DNA of 64,000 nucleotides from JBDHWG01 sp039810085 (GCA_039810085.1 JBDHWG010000001.1:310001-374000), one strand, 5' to 3'; counted from the stretch's first letter, positions 7,622-17,041 are shown. Made by a program: numbers and translations. Notes: generated from the letters alone by a model not told the origin.

Positions 7622-9133
7622 TCACGGGGCGATGTTGATGGCGTTGTACGTGCCCATGTTGTCCCAGCGTTCCTTCCCGCCCACCTCGTTCACTGTACAC
7701 GCGATCTTTTGCCCTGACTGGGATGTGATGATCGCCGCGCCGTTGAAGTGAACGTCGGGCTGACACGAGAGGTCGCTCCAGGGCGGGTCGAGGCACTGAC
7801 CTTCATACAATGTGATGCTGCCGCCCGGCGGGATGGTGTGGTATGTCGTGCGCGTCTCAGGGTGGCCTATGTCACGATAGTCGATGCGGAGCCAGGTCAC
7901 GCTCCCAAGGTCCGCGTTGGCGCACTGGAGTGAAGTGAAGTAGCCATACCAGTCCGCCTGGATCAGGGGGGCAGCGACCTTCGTCGTCAGCCCGGCGATA
8001 GCAACAGCGTTGTAGCTGCCCGACGGCCACTGCCCCCTGTCGTTCGGCTCGTACTGCGTCTGGTTGACCTTCGCTACGATGTCGCAAGCGCTATAGATGT
8101 GCGCGGTTCCCAGGAAGCGCGCGAACTTGTAGTTCAGGTCGCCCGCACGGCCACCCTCCCAGCGCGTGCTCATCTCGCCGGCGTCCAGGGCGAACGTTAC
8201 CTCGTAAGTTTGCCCGGCCCCGTCCATGCCACCAAACAGCAGGCTGCCGCTGCCGGCCTTGTAGACAATGCGGACAGTGCATCGGGCGAAGGTCGGGTTC
8301 ATGATGCTGAGGCTGGTGTACGTGCCGTACCACCGCCACATGATCGTCGGCGCGAGTAACTCCATTCCACTGTCCGCGTCGCCGAAACCCTCGTAGCCAA
8401 ACTTCACGCCGTGGGCGACATCAGTCTCGTCGGCGACGGCCACGAGCGGCTGGTCGGATATGAAGACGGCTGCCCCAAAGAAGCGCCCCTGGAACGTCCC
8501 GCTCGTGGCTACCAGCTGATTGGCGACCTGGTTTGGGTCTAAAGTCATCGCGCTGCGCGCCGGGATGGCGTAGGTCATGGGCGGGATGCTTGCCTGGCCG
8601 GCGAGGACGCCGTCGAAGGAAGCTGCTCGGTACTGCACTATCACGTGGGCCGTCGCGTCGCCGACGTTCTGGATATGCCCCACGGTCTCGAAGCCGTACC
8701 AGTTCACGTCGATGTTGGGTAGCGCGACTGTCGTCGAGCCGCTGCTCTTGCCGGTGTAGGCGGCGAAAGGACCGCTATATACCAGGTCAAGAGTCGCGGG
8801 ATCGGACTGAATCTGACCGAGGACTGCGGCGATGGGGAAGTCCGAGGCAAGCACAGCCGAGTAGACGCCGTCCGGCAAATCCGTCTCCGATTTCTGCTGA
8901 ATGTTAACCGAGCCGCCAGGCGGGATGGTCACGTTCTGCGCGAACTTCGCAAGCGTCCCATCCGCCTTGTAGTACTCGATCCGAACGTGGGCATCGCAGC
9001 CGGTGCAGGTCGCCAGGTTCATGACCTGGTAGCCGGTATAGACGCGCTCCCGTCCTTGAGCGTTCGCGGACGACGCCAGCGCCAGGCAGATGACTAGAAC
9101 CATGAGAGGGGCGGATAGCTGGTAGGCGCGCAT
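7622..9133 (-). CDS. Secreted multi-domain beta-sandwich protein of unknown function
   Basis: A clear signal peptide (LMVLVICLALASSANA, cleavage near residue 25) precedes about 475 residues of repeated beta-rich modules. Recurrent patterns are 'WYG(F/Y)(E/T)', an NP/NA segment, 'V.I.Y...G', a 'PPGGS' turn and a 'F.GAAVI.S.QP..A.V.E' strand. These recur about four times and resemble repeats common in secreted proteins of Chloroflexota. Cysteine pairs (CTGC, and CQPD with CTVNE) suggest disulfides outside the cell. It starts 13 bases after the subtilase stop with AAGGAT upstream, so it is probably co-expressed with that protease and might be its substrate, inhibitor or surface partner. Confidence 0.75.
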   Translation of the reverse strand: MRAYQLSAPLMVLVICLALASSANAQGRERVYTGYQVMNLATCTGCDAHVRIEYYKADGTLAKFAQNVTIPPGGSVNIQQKSETDLPDGVYSAVLASDFPIAAVLGQIQSDPATLDLVYSGPFAAYTGKSSGSTTVALPNIDVNWYGFETVGHIQNVGDATAHVIVQYRAASFDGVLAGQASIPPMTYAIPARSAMTLDPNQVANQLVATSGTFQGRFFGAAVFISDQPLVAVADETDVAHGVKFGYEGFGDADSGMELLAPTIMWRWYGTYTSLSIMNPTFARCTVRIVYKAGSGSLLFGGMDGAGQTYEVTFALDAGEMSTRWEGGRAGDLNYKFARFLGTAHIYSACDIVAKVNQTQYEPNDRGQWPSGSYNAVAIAGLTTKVAAPLIQADWYGYFTSLQCANADLGSVTWLRIDYRDIGHPETRTTYHTIPPGGSITLYEGQCLDPPWSDLSCQPDVHFNGAAIITSQSGQKIACTVNEVGGKERWDNMGTYNAINIAP

Positions 9134-9145
9134 GATGAACCATCC

Positions 9146-12100
9146 TTAGGGCAGCAGATGCTCGCTGGTCTTGTGCGGCGCGTTCGGCGTTACCGGGCGC
9201 TCCTGGAGCGCCACGGCCACGTCCCGTAGCCTCAATCCACCGTCTACCGTCGGTTGGAGCGCCGACGGAGCCGGTTCGGCCGACGCCGCCTGTCCAACAT
9301 ACCTGATCGCAAGATAGGGTCGGTAACTGGCGTCAGGGACCTCTCGGGTGAAAAAGTAGAGACTGGCCGTGTCGTCGCCCGAGTACTCGAGCGACCGCAG
9401 CACAAGGCCATTGTTGGGCCGACTGCCCGATACCCACTGCCGCACGAGCGACGTGACGTCGAAACCGTGATAGCCCCAGTCTTGACCGTCGATACTCGTC
9501 GTGCTCACGATCGGCCCCGTCGAGGGCTGGTTGTTCCAGGTGACACCTGTCTCGGTCCACCATTCGTTGGCGGGGTAGACGTCGACCGGGTAGGACTTCC
9601 CGTCGATCGCGCACGACTGCTCAAGGTGGAGATACACCGTGGCGTTGGCAATCTGGGCGTTGCGCGGGATAGCCGTCATGTCGAAGAGGACGAAACTGCG
9701 CAAGGGGCTGCTGAAGTCACACTCTTCATAGCCGATCCCCATGTCATAGGTCGTGCCGAAGTTGGCGTTTGGCGCCGATTGGACAATGCTGGCGTCCGCG
9801 ATGGAGTACAGCGTGGTGGGGGGGCCGGGTGGTACAGGCGTATTCGTGGGCACAGGTGTCGGTGTATTCGTCGGCGTCGCGGTCGGTGTGGGCGGGGGCT
9901 GGACGACCACGGTGACGAGGTTGCTGGCCGTGACCCCCCACTGGTTGAGGGCATCGACCGAGAAAGCGTATGTCCCTGGCGCGAGGCCCGGCAGAAGCAA
10001 TGCTGTCTCCTCGCCCGTGTAGATGACCTGCTGGTTGTCTAGACTCAGCCACCGCCACACGCGGTAAGCCTTGGCCCGCGCCGTGTTGCTCCACGTGAGA
10101 CGAATTGTGTCGCGTACTGGCTGCGAGAACGACAGGATCGGCGTGCCTGGTGCAAGCTCATTGTAGCCTTGCTTCATGATGAGCGGGAACGCCAGGCAGT
10201 AGGGTTGGGGGCAGATACCCGGTCGGGCCGTTGCCGTGGGCGTGGCTGTTGTCGTGGGCGTTTGCGTGCGTGTCGCCGTGGGCGGCGGGGAGCCGGTCAA
10301 GGTTGCCGTTGTGGTAGCTGTCGCGCTCGCCGTCGCGCTCGCCGTGGCAGTCGGCGTGTTGGGCAACGTGGGCGTTATCGTCACGCTCGGCATACTGGTG
10401 ACCGTCGGCGTGGGCGTGTTTGTCGCCGGCGCTGTGGGCGTAGCCGTTGAGGTGCTCGGCGCCGGTGGGCTGCTCGTTGCCGTCGGCGTGGCCGTCGCCG
10501 TCCACGTCGGGGTGGTCGTCGAGGTCGAGGTCGCCGTGGCGGTCGGCGTATCTGTCGCCTGCGCCAGCGCGGGGACACTATCCGCCGCGGCGACGACGTC
10601 GAGCTTGCCGTAGCCCCAGTGATTGTTCGGAAGGGTTCCCATCGACGGCTCGCGCTGGGTCGTGCGCGTCAGGGCATCCTTGATCTGAGCCGCGTCGAGG
10701 GTCGGGTTCAGGGAGAGCAGCAAGGCAACGCTACCCACGACGTGGGGAGTCGCCATGGACGTGCCACCCAGGGCAATGTGGCGGTTATCGGCGCACAGCT
10801 GGCCGGTGTCCTGGAACACCGCCCCATACGCTCGGAAGAGCGCCTGGCCGGAGAGTGTCGAGCAAATCATGGCTCCCGGCGCGACTATATCCGGCTTGAT
10901 ACGGCCATCCCGTGTCGGGCCATCGCTAGAGAAGGAAGTTAGCGCGCCGGGAGTTCCTATGATTGTCCTGGCGTTGCCCTGAACGTCCGTCCAGTGGGTG
11001 CGGGTCGTGTAGGAGCCAACGGTAATGGCCTGGCGAGAAGTGCCAGGCATACCGACGCGCATCTGATTGTCTGGCGTGACCCAGTGGAGATCACCCGTCG
11101 AGGAACCAGCCAGCCAGGCGTCATAGCGCCCATTGGAGACGGTGTTGCCATGCAGAAAGATGCTCCAGCGGCCAGCGCGTAGGGTGAGCGCGAAGACGAA
11201 TATCTCTTTGTCGCCGTTGTACGGATCGTTGGACACGTGCTCGACGCAGGTGACCCAGTCATTGGCGCTAGACTGCTGGCACAAGTCGCTGCCCGGCGGC
11301 ACGGCGAGCGGATCAAACGCTACACCGGTTGCGCTTCGGAAGCCCACGCCAAAGGTATCGCTGCCTTTGTACCAGATATCGGCAATGAACACACTATTGG
11401 CAGGCATGTCCACCGCCAGAATCGCACTCCCCCCCTGGGTGACGCGGCCGCTCGCGTGAATGCCCTCGTCGCCTTCATTCCCGGCCGCGACGACGACGGC
11501 TTTGCCCGGCTTGCCTGCGCCCACCAGGTTGTCAATCGCGCGTTCGTCGATGCTCGTGCCATCGTGCGGCCCCAGGTGTCCCCCAAAGCTCATGTTGACA
11601 ACATAAGGCCGGCCAAGCTCCTGGGCTTTCTGGTCAATCCAGGCGAGCGCGTTCACCTCGTCGCTATCGAGGAAGCCGTCGAGAAAGTCGCGCGGCCCAC
11701 GCACGGCGATGATGTCGGCCTCCGGCGCAACACCCACGTAAACACTCGACCCACTGCCGGTTGGGCCGCCATTCGCCCCGGCGATGCCGGCGACGTGGCT
11801 GCCGTGGCCGCGTTGGTCCGTCATGCGCACACGCTGGTTGATGTGCAGCGCCCAGAAGTTGAGTGTGCCCGTGTCCTGGCGGGCGTTATCGAACACCGTC
11901 AGGCGCCACTCGCCGCGAGCGTTCTGTCCATTGCAGCCGGTTACGGGGAATTCGCCAATGATATCATCCCGACTTCCCCCCGATTGCTCGCGCAGCGTGA
12001 CCGTCGTGCCGGAGGGGCAACGCAGCACGGCCCGCACGTCGTTGACGTAAGTATGGTAGATTGACAGGTCCACCGACACCGAGTTCACGGTCATATCCTG

Positions 12101-12910
12101 GGTCACGTCGATCGATGAACTCGTCGAGCCGTTGTCGGGAATGTCCTTCGGCGTGTCAAGGCTGCGCCCGAACAGTCCCGGGTTGGCGAGCGCGGCGTTG
12201 ATATCGTCCTCCGTGTAGACCGTCCCGCCGTAGACCGAGCCGTTGAGCTGCCCGTCGCTATCGGGATCGCCTGGGTCCGCGAAGTCGAGCAGGTACTTGA
12301 TGCGGGTGCGCCCGTCGGGCCGGATCAGGTCGGGATGGAAGATGTCGAGCCCGCTGTCTATAACGGCTACAAGCGCATTGCTCCCCTTTGTGTTGTGGTT
12401 TTGCCAGACCTGGGGCGCGCCGATTTCGGGCACGCTCACGTCCAGGCTAGGCTTCAAGACTCGCGCGGCCTGAATGGAGACGACGGCCGGGTCGGCCGCC
12501 ACGTCCGTCAATTGCGCCAGGGGAATGTAGGCGCTCACAACGTCGCCGATCTGGCCCTGGGCGGCGACGCCCATTGCCTTCAGAGCCTCGCCATTGTCCT
12601 TGACCGTCACCAGGACACTAGCGCCAGGAGCATCGCCCGTCAGACGCACTCCGATGCTCCGTCGCATCTCCCTGGGTACTTTGGCGTACGTCTCCAGTTG
12701 TTGCCGCGCATCCTGATCCGTGGCGCTCAGGCTGCCCAGCCGCGTCATTTCGCTATTCAGCTTGAGGGAAAGACGGAGCGCGGGGTCGAGCTTGGCGGTG
12801 GGGTCGGGGGGCGCGGTCGCCTGAGCGCCAGCCCCACTCGCGGAGAGAAACAAGAGGGCGGTTAAGAGAACGAGCAGCGCAGTCATGGACTTGAGGCGGT
12901 GGTGTGGCAT
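9146..12910 (-). CDS. Secreted subtilisin-family (S8) protease with inserted P-domain, FN3-like and DNRLRE domains
   Basis: The 1254-residue protein has a signal peptide (1-30) and propeptide, then a subtilase domain with Asp185 (AVIDSGLD), His369 (RGHGSHVAG), oxyanion Asn478 (AAGNEG) and Ser718 (GGTSMATPH). A proprotein-convertase P-like domain (about 262-358) is inserted between the catalytic Asp and His. After the protease come a Thr/Pro-rich linker (about 797-905), an FN3-like domain, a second TP linker and a DNRLRE/CBM96-like domain with WW-TE-G-VTWNNQP. The ATG at 12910 is chosen because AAGGAGG lies six bases upstream; it removes 11 residues from the longest frame. Probably a surface-associated degradative enzyme. 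Confidence 0.93.
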   Translation of the reverse strand: MPHHRLKSMTALLVLLTALLFLSASGAGAQATAPPDPTAKLDPALRLSLKLNSEMTRLGSLSATDQDARQQLETYAKVPREMRRSIGVRLTGDAPGASVLVTVKDNGEALKAMGVAAQGQIGDVVSAYIPLAQLTDVAADPAVVSIQAARVLKPSLDVSVPEIGAPQVWQNHNTKGSNALVAVIDSGLDIFHPDLIRPDGRTRIKYLLDFADPGDPDSDGQLNGSVYGGTVYTEDDINAALANPGLFGRSLDTPKDIPDNGSTSSSIDVTQDMTVNSVSVDLSIYHTYVNDVRAVLRCPSGTTVTLREQSGGSRDDIIGEFPVTGCNGQNARGEWRLTVFDNARQDTGTLNFWALHINQRVRMTDQRGHGSHVAGIAGANGGPTGSGSSVYVGVAPEADIIAVRGPRDFLDGFLDSDEVNALAWIDQKAQELGRPYVVNMSFGGHLGPHDGTSIDERAIDNLVGAGKPGKAVVVAAGNEGDEGIHASGRVTQGGSAILAVDMPANSVFIADIWYKGSDTFGVGFRSATGVAFDPLAVPPGSDLCQQSSANDWVTCVEHVSNDPYNGDKEIFVFALTLRAGRWSIFLHGNTVSNGRYDAWLAGSSTGDLHWVTPDNQMRVGMPGTSRQAITVGSYTTRTHWTDVQGNARTIIGTPGALTSFSSDGPTRDGRIKPDIVAPGAMICSTLSGQALFRAYGAVFQDTGQLCADNRHIALGGTSMATPHVVGSVALLLSLNPTLDAAQIKDALTRTTQREPSMGTLPNNHWGYGKLDVVAAADSVPALAQATDTPTATATSTSTTTPTWTATATPTATSSPPAPSTSTATPTAPATNTPTPTVTSMPSVTITPTLPNTPTATASATASATATTTATLTGSPPPTATRTQTPTTTATPTATARPGICPQPYCLAFPLIMKQGYNELAPGTPILSFSQPVRDTIRLTWSNTARAKAYRVWRWLSLDNQQVIYTGEETALLLPGLAPGTYAFSVDALNQWGVTASNLVTVVVQPPPTPTATPTNTPTPVPTNTPVPPGPPTTLYSIADASIVQSAPNANFGTTYDMGIGYEECDFSSPLRSFVLFDMTAIPRNAQIANATVYLHLEQSCAIDGKSYPVDVYPANEWWTETGVTWNNQPSTGPIVSTTSIDGQDWGYHGFDVTSLVRQWVSGSRPNNGLVLRSLEYSGDDTASLYFFTREVPDASYRPYLAIRYVGQAASAEPAPSALQPTVDGGLRLRDVAVALQERPVTPNAPHKTSEHLLP

Positions 12911-12944
12911 GGCATACCTCCTTATGTGGCGCATGTTTGCCAAC

Positions 12945-12986
12945 TTGTGGGTTCAGCCCCATCTGAGGCGTCATCTGAACCCACAA
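12945..12986. repeat. Perfect 12-bp inverted repeat upstream of the subtilase gene
   Basis: TTGTGGGTTCAG (12945-12956) is repeated as its exact inverse complement at 12975-12986, with an 18-base loop. It lies in the 151-base gap between the M48 gene stop and the subtilase start, about 35 bases before the subtilase ATG. It has no T-run on either strand, so it looks more like an operator or 5'-leader hairpin than an intrinsic terminator. Confidence 0.65.
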
Positions 12987-13061
12987 TTAGCGTTCACCAT
13001 ACTTCCACTTTATATACCGCCCAGGCCACACTTTCCTGCCAATTCTCTGCCAAATTGATGT

Positions 13062-15128
13062 CTACGTCTCCTCATCCGCGAACGGACGGCTCGCTGAGCG
13101 CTCGTACTGCGCGACGAGCCAGGGGTGCAGCAGCGTCCCACACGTCGGGCAACACTTCCCCACGTGATAGTAACCGGCGACATGCTCGCCGCACGTCGGG
13201 CATTTCCGCGCATAGCGGCGATGGCCGACGGCGAACAGCGCCGCCAGGACGAGACTCGCGGCCAGGGTGAGAACCATCTGGATGAGCACCGCCGGGGCGT
13301 CCAGGCTATGCGCCGTCGGCGCGGCGGCCACGTCGTAGAACGGCAGGACGACGAACCACAGCGCCAGCCCCAGCCACACCGTCAGCCCCCAGAACACCAC
13401 CACGGAATAGCGCGCCAGGAACGGGGCGCGATACCACGTCAGCGCCAGCCGCTTCAGCTGGGCGTCGAGCAGCAGGAACGCAAGTAGCGTTGCCGGCATC
13501 ACGAACGCGAACAGAATCGCCGGTCGGAGGACGAAGATATCGAGCATGAAGTCGGGCGAGACATCGATCCGGGGGAGGTTCTCGCCGCCGATGCCGGCCA
13601 GCGCGTAGGCCGCCTCGCTCATCGCGCCCGGCATGACCGCGATGGTGATGATGACGATACCGGCCAGCGCAAGTTGCGGGACGAGCTTGATAACCGTGAA
13701 CAGCCCCACCGACCGCCCCAGCCAGCGCCATAGGTCACGTGTGCGCCCGCGCCAGACACATAGCGTCGGGAGGAACGAGACCGACAGGATCGTGAAGCCG
13801 AGGACGAAGGGGACGACCGCATTCGGGCTGCTGATGAGGCGCGAGAGGAACACCGACGAGAGCGTCAGGTTGAGTAGGACGACGGCGAAGCCCGCGACGA
13901 AGCCAATGTCCCAGACATCACCGTAGACACGCTGCGGCGCGGCGAGACACCTCAGGCGTGTCGTGAGATCAGGGTGCGACGACAGCCGCGCGCCGATCCA
14001 TTGCGCGACGCGGCGGAACGAGCTGCTGGCGTCGTCCCAGGCTTGCTGCGCGGGGAATGGGGCCTGGATGCGGGCCTCTTGTGGAGCACGGCCAGTTTCG
14101 GGTGGGGTCTTCTCGTCGCCCTGGTGAACATAGCTTCCGACAAGCGCGTCGTACAACGCGACGTCTGTCCCCTGCCAGTGGGCCACCCGCGCGTCGGCGT
14201 AGAACTCCCGCGTGCGCTTCAACGCCGGCAGAAAGAGGACCAGCAGGAGCAGCGCGCCGAGAATGAGGGGCCAGTGGGCGCTGAACACAAACATCTCATA
14301 GCGCAGCCACGTCTGCCACCCAACCTGGGGCGGGTTGCGCATGACCTCGGCGAGGCGAGGGTCCATCGCCTCGATCATGCCGAGCAGCGGCGGCGGGAAA
14401 AGCGTGGCCGGGTCGAAGAAGCGGATGAGCGCGTTGTACATCCAGGGCGTCATGAGCGTCACCAGGAGACTGAAGGTAACGAAGCCCATCGCCGTCTTGA
14501 GGACGCTGGCCGAGAAAAACACCGGGACGACATCGTTGTTCTTGAAGTGGGCCAGCTCGTGGTAGATGACGGCGTCAGCCTCCTGCCGGTCGAGCGCGAC
14601 ATCCCCAATCGCCGCATTCGTGATGTTGGCGTCGTCCACGTGCATCTGCTCCTGCAACCGCTGCGCCTGGACACAAGGCATGATGAGCATGGGGCGCGTA
14701 AACGAGCCAGTCGCGCTCGGTGAGGCGTCGGGCTTGTCGGACACGAGCAGGCGCGGCCGACGGGCCAGCCCGACACGGCCGACCAACTGCTCAACGCGTC
14801 GCGCCAGATGCAAGAAGCGCTCGCCAGGAGCCGCCGTCTTGGCGCGGAACATCTCCTCGTCCGGCATGCGAAGGAAGGCGCGCAACGGGAGGGTTAACAG
14901 GCAAATGAGGAGCAGCGGGGCGCGGAGCGGGCTATCGGTGGTGAGCGAGGCAACGACCGGCAACGCGATGACGAGGATGATGAGGGCAAAGAGGATATTG
15001 GTGCGCGAGGGCAAGGCAAAGATGTTGAGGCAGACATCCGGCGGTTCGCTTGGACCTGACCCATGCGCGGGGCTACCCTCAACGTCGGCGACAGGCGCTC
15101 TGGCCGTCGGCACAGGGACAGCGCTCAT
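13062..15128 (-). CDS. M48-family membrane metalloprotease (Ste24/HtpX-like) with C-terminal zinc ribbon
   Basis: The 688-residue protein has the gluzincin motif HELAH (His190, Glu191, His194) and a probable third zinc ligand Glu308 in TREFYADARVAHW. It has several TM segments (about 43-62, 68-84, 205-230, 285-302 and a cluster in the C-terminal half). The tail has a zinc ribbon (CPTCGEH...CCPTCG, about 643-665). The AGGAGGGGGG site before the ATG is strong. M48 enzymes degrade or process membrane proteins. It is the last gene of an apparent operon after a sigma factor and two zinc-finger proteins, so it could be a target of, or a feedback protease acting on, that regulatory set (inference). 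Confidence 0.9.
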   Translation of the reverse strand: MSAVPVPTARAPVADVEGSPAHGSGPSEPPDVCLNIFALPSRTNILFALIILVIALPVVASLTTDSPLRAPLLLICLLTLPLRAFLRMPDEEMFRAKTAAPGERFLHLARRVEQLVGRVGLARRPRLLVSDKPDASPSATGSFTRPMLIMPCVQAQRLQEQMHVDDANITNAAIGDVALDRQEADAVIYHELAHFKNNDVVPVFFSASVLKTAMGFVTFSLLVTLMTPWMYNALIRFFDPATLFPPPLLGMIEAMDPRLAEVMRNPPQVGWQTWLRYEMFVFSAHWPLILGALLLLVLFLPALKRTREFYADARVAHWQGTDVALYDALVGSYVHQGDEKTPPETGRAPQEARIQAPFPAQQAWDDASSSFRRVAQWIGARLSSHPDLTTRLRCLAAPQRVYGDVWDIGFVAGFAVVLLNLTLSSVFLSRLISSPNAVVPFVLGFTILSVSFLPTLCVWRGRTRDLWRWLGRSVGLFTVIKLVPQLALAGIVIITIAVMPGAMSEAAYALAGIGGENLPRIDVSPDFMLDIFVLRPAILFAFVMPATLLAFLLLDAQLKRLALTWYRAPFLARYSVVVFWGLTVWLGLALWFVVLPFYDVAAAPTAHSLDAPAVLIQMVLTLAASLVLAALFAVGHRRYARKCPTCGEHVAGYYHVGKCCPTCGTLLHPWLVAQYERSASRPFADEET

Positions 15129-15148
15129 CTTCCCCCCTCCTTTCCACC

Positions 15149-15964
15149 TTAACGGCGCGCCGCGATGCCCTTCAGGGTCTCCTTATCCCCGCGCACGAGC
15201 GTGACATACTGGTCCGCGAAGCTGCGCGCCGCGCGGCCGTCCATGCCGAGCCGACGGGCGATGGCCTCCGCCTGCTGGCGCAGCGTCTCATCCAGCGCGC
15301 CGGCAGCAAGTTGCGCCTCGATGTCCTGCGGCGAGAGGGTCGTCGTCAGCCAGCGCGTGACCTCGTAGGTTGCCGCCAGGTAACGTAGGGATGGCGGCGC
15401 GTCCCCACCGCTAAAGCCCAAGCCGCCGGCCGCCGCCAGGCTCCCCAGTCTCAGCTCCCCCTGGGCCGATTGCACCGCCCGGAAAAAGGCGCGCTCCATG
15501 CCGCGCAGCTCGCGTTCGAGCTGCGGCGCGACCGATGCCACCACCTTGCGCGCCAGGTCCCGCACATAGTCGGGCAGCGACGGCGCGGGCGCCGCCTGGG
15601 GCGCTGACGTTAGGGGCGGCAAGAACGACAGGTCCGGCGCGGGGATGTGCGGCGGCATCGGCAGCTGGTCCGCCCGCTCCATGAGCGCCAGATCCAGGAG
15701 AGCCGCGTACTCCTCCGCGCAGGTTGGGCAGAGATCGAGATGCCGCTTGATGTCGGGGAAGAGCTTGCCCACCGGCTCGCCGGCCATCTCAGCCTCGAGG
15801 TACTCCGGAAGCTGTTCCTGGACCGCCTCGTGCGTCAGGGTCGTATCCTCTGCGCCCGCGACGGCCCGCGCGAGATGCAGCAGATTGTCGGAGACGGACG
15901 GAGGACGCTGCCTCTCCCAACGGGCGAGGAGCCGTGCCCAGCGCTGCTCAAGGGGGTCAGGCAT
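15149..15964 (-). CDS. Zinc-finger (zf-HC2-like) anti-sigma-like protein, second copy
   Basis: This 271-residue soluble protein starts at the ATG at 15964 (MPDPLEQRW), overlapping the end of the preceding gene by 8 bases. Residues about 55-110 align with the preceding small zinc-finger protein: LPEYLEAEMAG against LPDYLDAEMRG, and RHLDLCPTCAEEYAALLDLAL against RHLLLCQECSEIYALLLELAI. The second half of the zinc site (HxxxCxxC) is intact, but the first CxxC is replaced by H and V. A conserved PDLSFL follows. The C-terminal 150 residues are mostly helical, with no TM. A role as a sigma-factor partner is inferred from the operon. Confidence 0.78.
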   Translation of the reverse strand: MPDPLEQRWARLLARWERQRPPSVSDNLLHLARAVAGAEDTTLTHEAVQEQLPEYLEAEMAGEPVGKLFPDIKRHLDLCPTCAEEYAALLDLALMERADQLPMPPHIPAPDLSFLPPLTSAPQAAPAPSLPDYVRDLARKVVASVAPQLERELRGMERAFFRAVQSAQGELRLGSLAAAGGLGFSGGDAPPSLRYLAATYEVTRWLTTTLSPQDIEAQLAAGALDETLRQQAEAIARRLGMDGRAARSFADQYVTLVRGDKETLKGIAARR

Positions 15965-16274
15965 CGCCGCCCTCCATGTCCAGGAAGCCCAGGTCGGGCG
16001 GAGCGGGCGGCTCGACATCCGGCAGCTCGTTCCGCGCTTCGACGATAGCCAGCTCGAGTAGGAGCGCGTAGATTTCGCTGCACTCCTGGCACAAGAGAAG
16101 ATGGCGCCGAACGGCAGACGTGCGCGCATCGAGGCGTTCGCCGCGCATCTCCGCGTCAAGATAGTCGGGCAGTAAGGCGCGGCACGCCCGACAGGTCAGG
16201 CGGTCGTCGGGCAAGCCATAGACCGCCCGCACGAGGGGAATCGTCAGGAATGCATCGAATCGAGAGGGACTCAC
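15957..16274 (-). CDS. Small zf-HC2 zinc-finger protein, probable anti-sigma factor
   Basis: The 105-residue protein has a complete anti-sigma zinc-binding motif: CRAC near residue 29 and HLLLCQEC near 58-65, the HxxxCxxC pattern typical of ZAS-type anti-sigma factors. After the finger come a helix and the motif PPDLGFL. It starts with GTG overlapping the TGA of the sigma gene (GTGA), so the two are translationally coupled, which fits a sigma/anti-sigma pair. There is no membrane segment, so any signal would be sensed in the cytoplasm or through other proteins such as the downstream M48 protease. Confidence 0.82.
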   Translation of the reverse strand: MSPSRFDAFLTIPLVRAVYGLPDDRLTCRACRALLPDYLDAEMRGERLDARTSAVRRHLLLCQECSEIYALLLELAIVEARNELPDVEPPAPPDLGFLDMEGGDA

Positions 16275-17041
16275 GTTAGCTCCTCGAGCACACGCAATAA
16301 AGCTTCACAGTGGCGCAATTTGTCAAGAGCGCGGAACTTGAGGACGGCGAGGCGTGTCGGACGGATCGCAAGGGCCTCGGCGACTTGCTTGTCGCTCAGG
16401 CCGTCGAGGAAGAAGAGCATGATGATCAGCTCGCTCCGGTCGTTCTGAAGGCACTGATGGATGGCGACCTTCAGCCTTTCGCGCAGCTCATCCGTCATGC
16501 CGGGCGGCATGATGTCCGCCGATGGGTCCGGGAACTCTGAGATGTCATCCTCCTCGTCGTCGTCGCGTTGCAGGTCGGTGAAGTTGATCACAACTGGCTC
16601 ATACTCTTGAATGCGCCCCAAAACCTCACGCACGAGAATCGTCTGCGCCCAGCTATCAAACAGCCCCGGGTTCTTTACCTTAGCCAGGTTCTTCCAGATG
16701 TTCAGCATCGCGGCCTGCGCGCTGTCCTGGGCAATCTGCTCATCATAGTGGGCGACGTAGTAGGCGCGTCGGTACAGCCGTTCGTACAAGTCCTCGAAGG
16801 CGATCCGCTGTTCCGGCGTGCCCGCTGCGCCGCACGCAGCGTGCCAGCGGCGGCTGTACAGGTTGACAATGACGTGCTCGACCGCTTGATCTGACGGCAG
16901 CGCAGCGCCGGGCGCGCGGGTCTCGACCTCGGCGCAGACTTCGCGCGCGAACGTCTCGACATCCTCCACCAAATGCCACTTGCGTTGTGACAACAATCGA
17001 CCGACCACCCGTCGGCACTGTTCAAGCCGCTCTTGCGCCAT
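16271..17041 (-). CDS. Sigma-70-family (ECF-like) sigma factor, cassette A
   Basis: The 256-residue protein has a region-2-like segment (DLYERLYRRAYYVAHYDEQIAQDSAQAAMLNIWKN... split across about 83-145) and a C-terminal region-4 helix-turn-helix (LFFLDGLSDKQVAEALAIRPTRL, then LKFRALDKLR). Between them is an acidic stretch (DDDEEDDISEF). The layout fits an ECF-type sigma with an N-terminal extension of about 75 residues. It is the first gene of a four-gene operon: sigma, zinc finger, zinc finger, M48 protease. AAGGAT sits upstream of the ATG. It is divergent from a 36-residue secreted peptide across a 214-base region. Confidence 0.85.
   Translation of the reverse strand: MAQERLEQCRRVVGRLLSQRKWHLVEDVETFAREVCAEVETRAPGAALPSDQAVEHVIVNLYSRRWHAACGAAGTPEQRIAFEDLYERLYRRAYYVAHYDEQIAQDSAQAAMLNIWKNLAKVKNPGLFDSWAQTILVREVLGRIQEYEPVVINFTDLQRDDDEEDDISEFPDPSADIMPPGMTDELRERLKVAIHQCLQNDRSELIIMLFFLDGLSDKQVAEALAIRPTRLAVLKFRALDKLRHCEALLRVLEELT

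Noticed and set aside
10158..10505. Separate genes within the Thr/Pro-rich linker of the subtilase
   Set aside because: Out-of-frame translations of a low-complexity linker give His/Asp/Gly or Arg/Pro repeats, expected artefacts.
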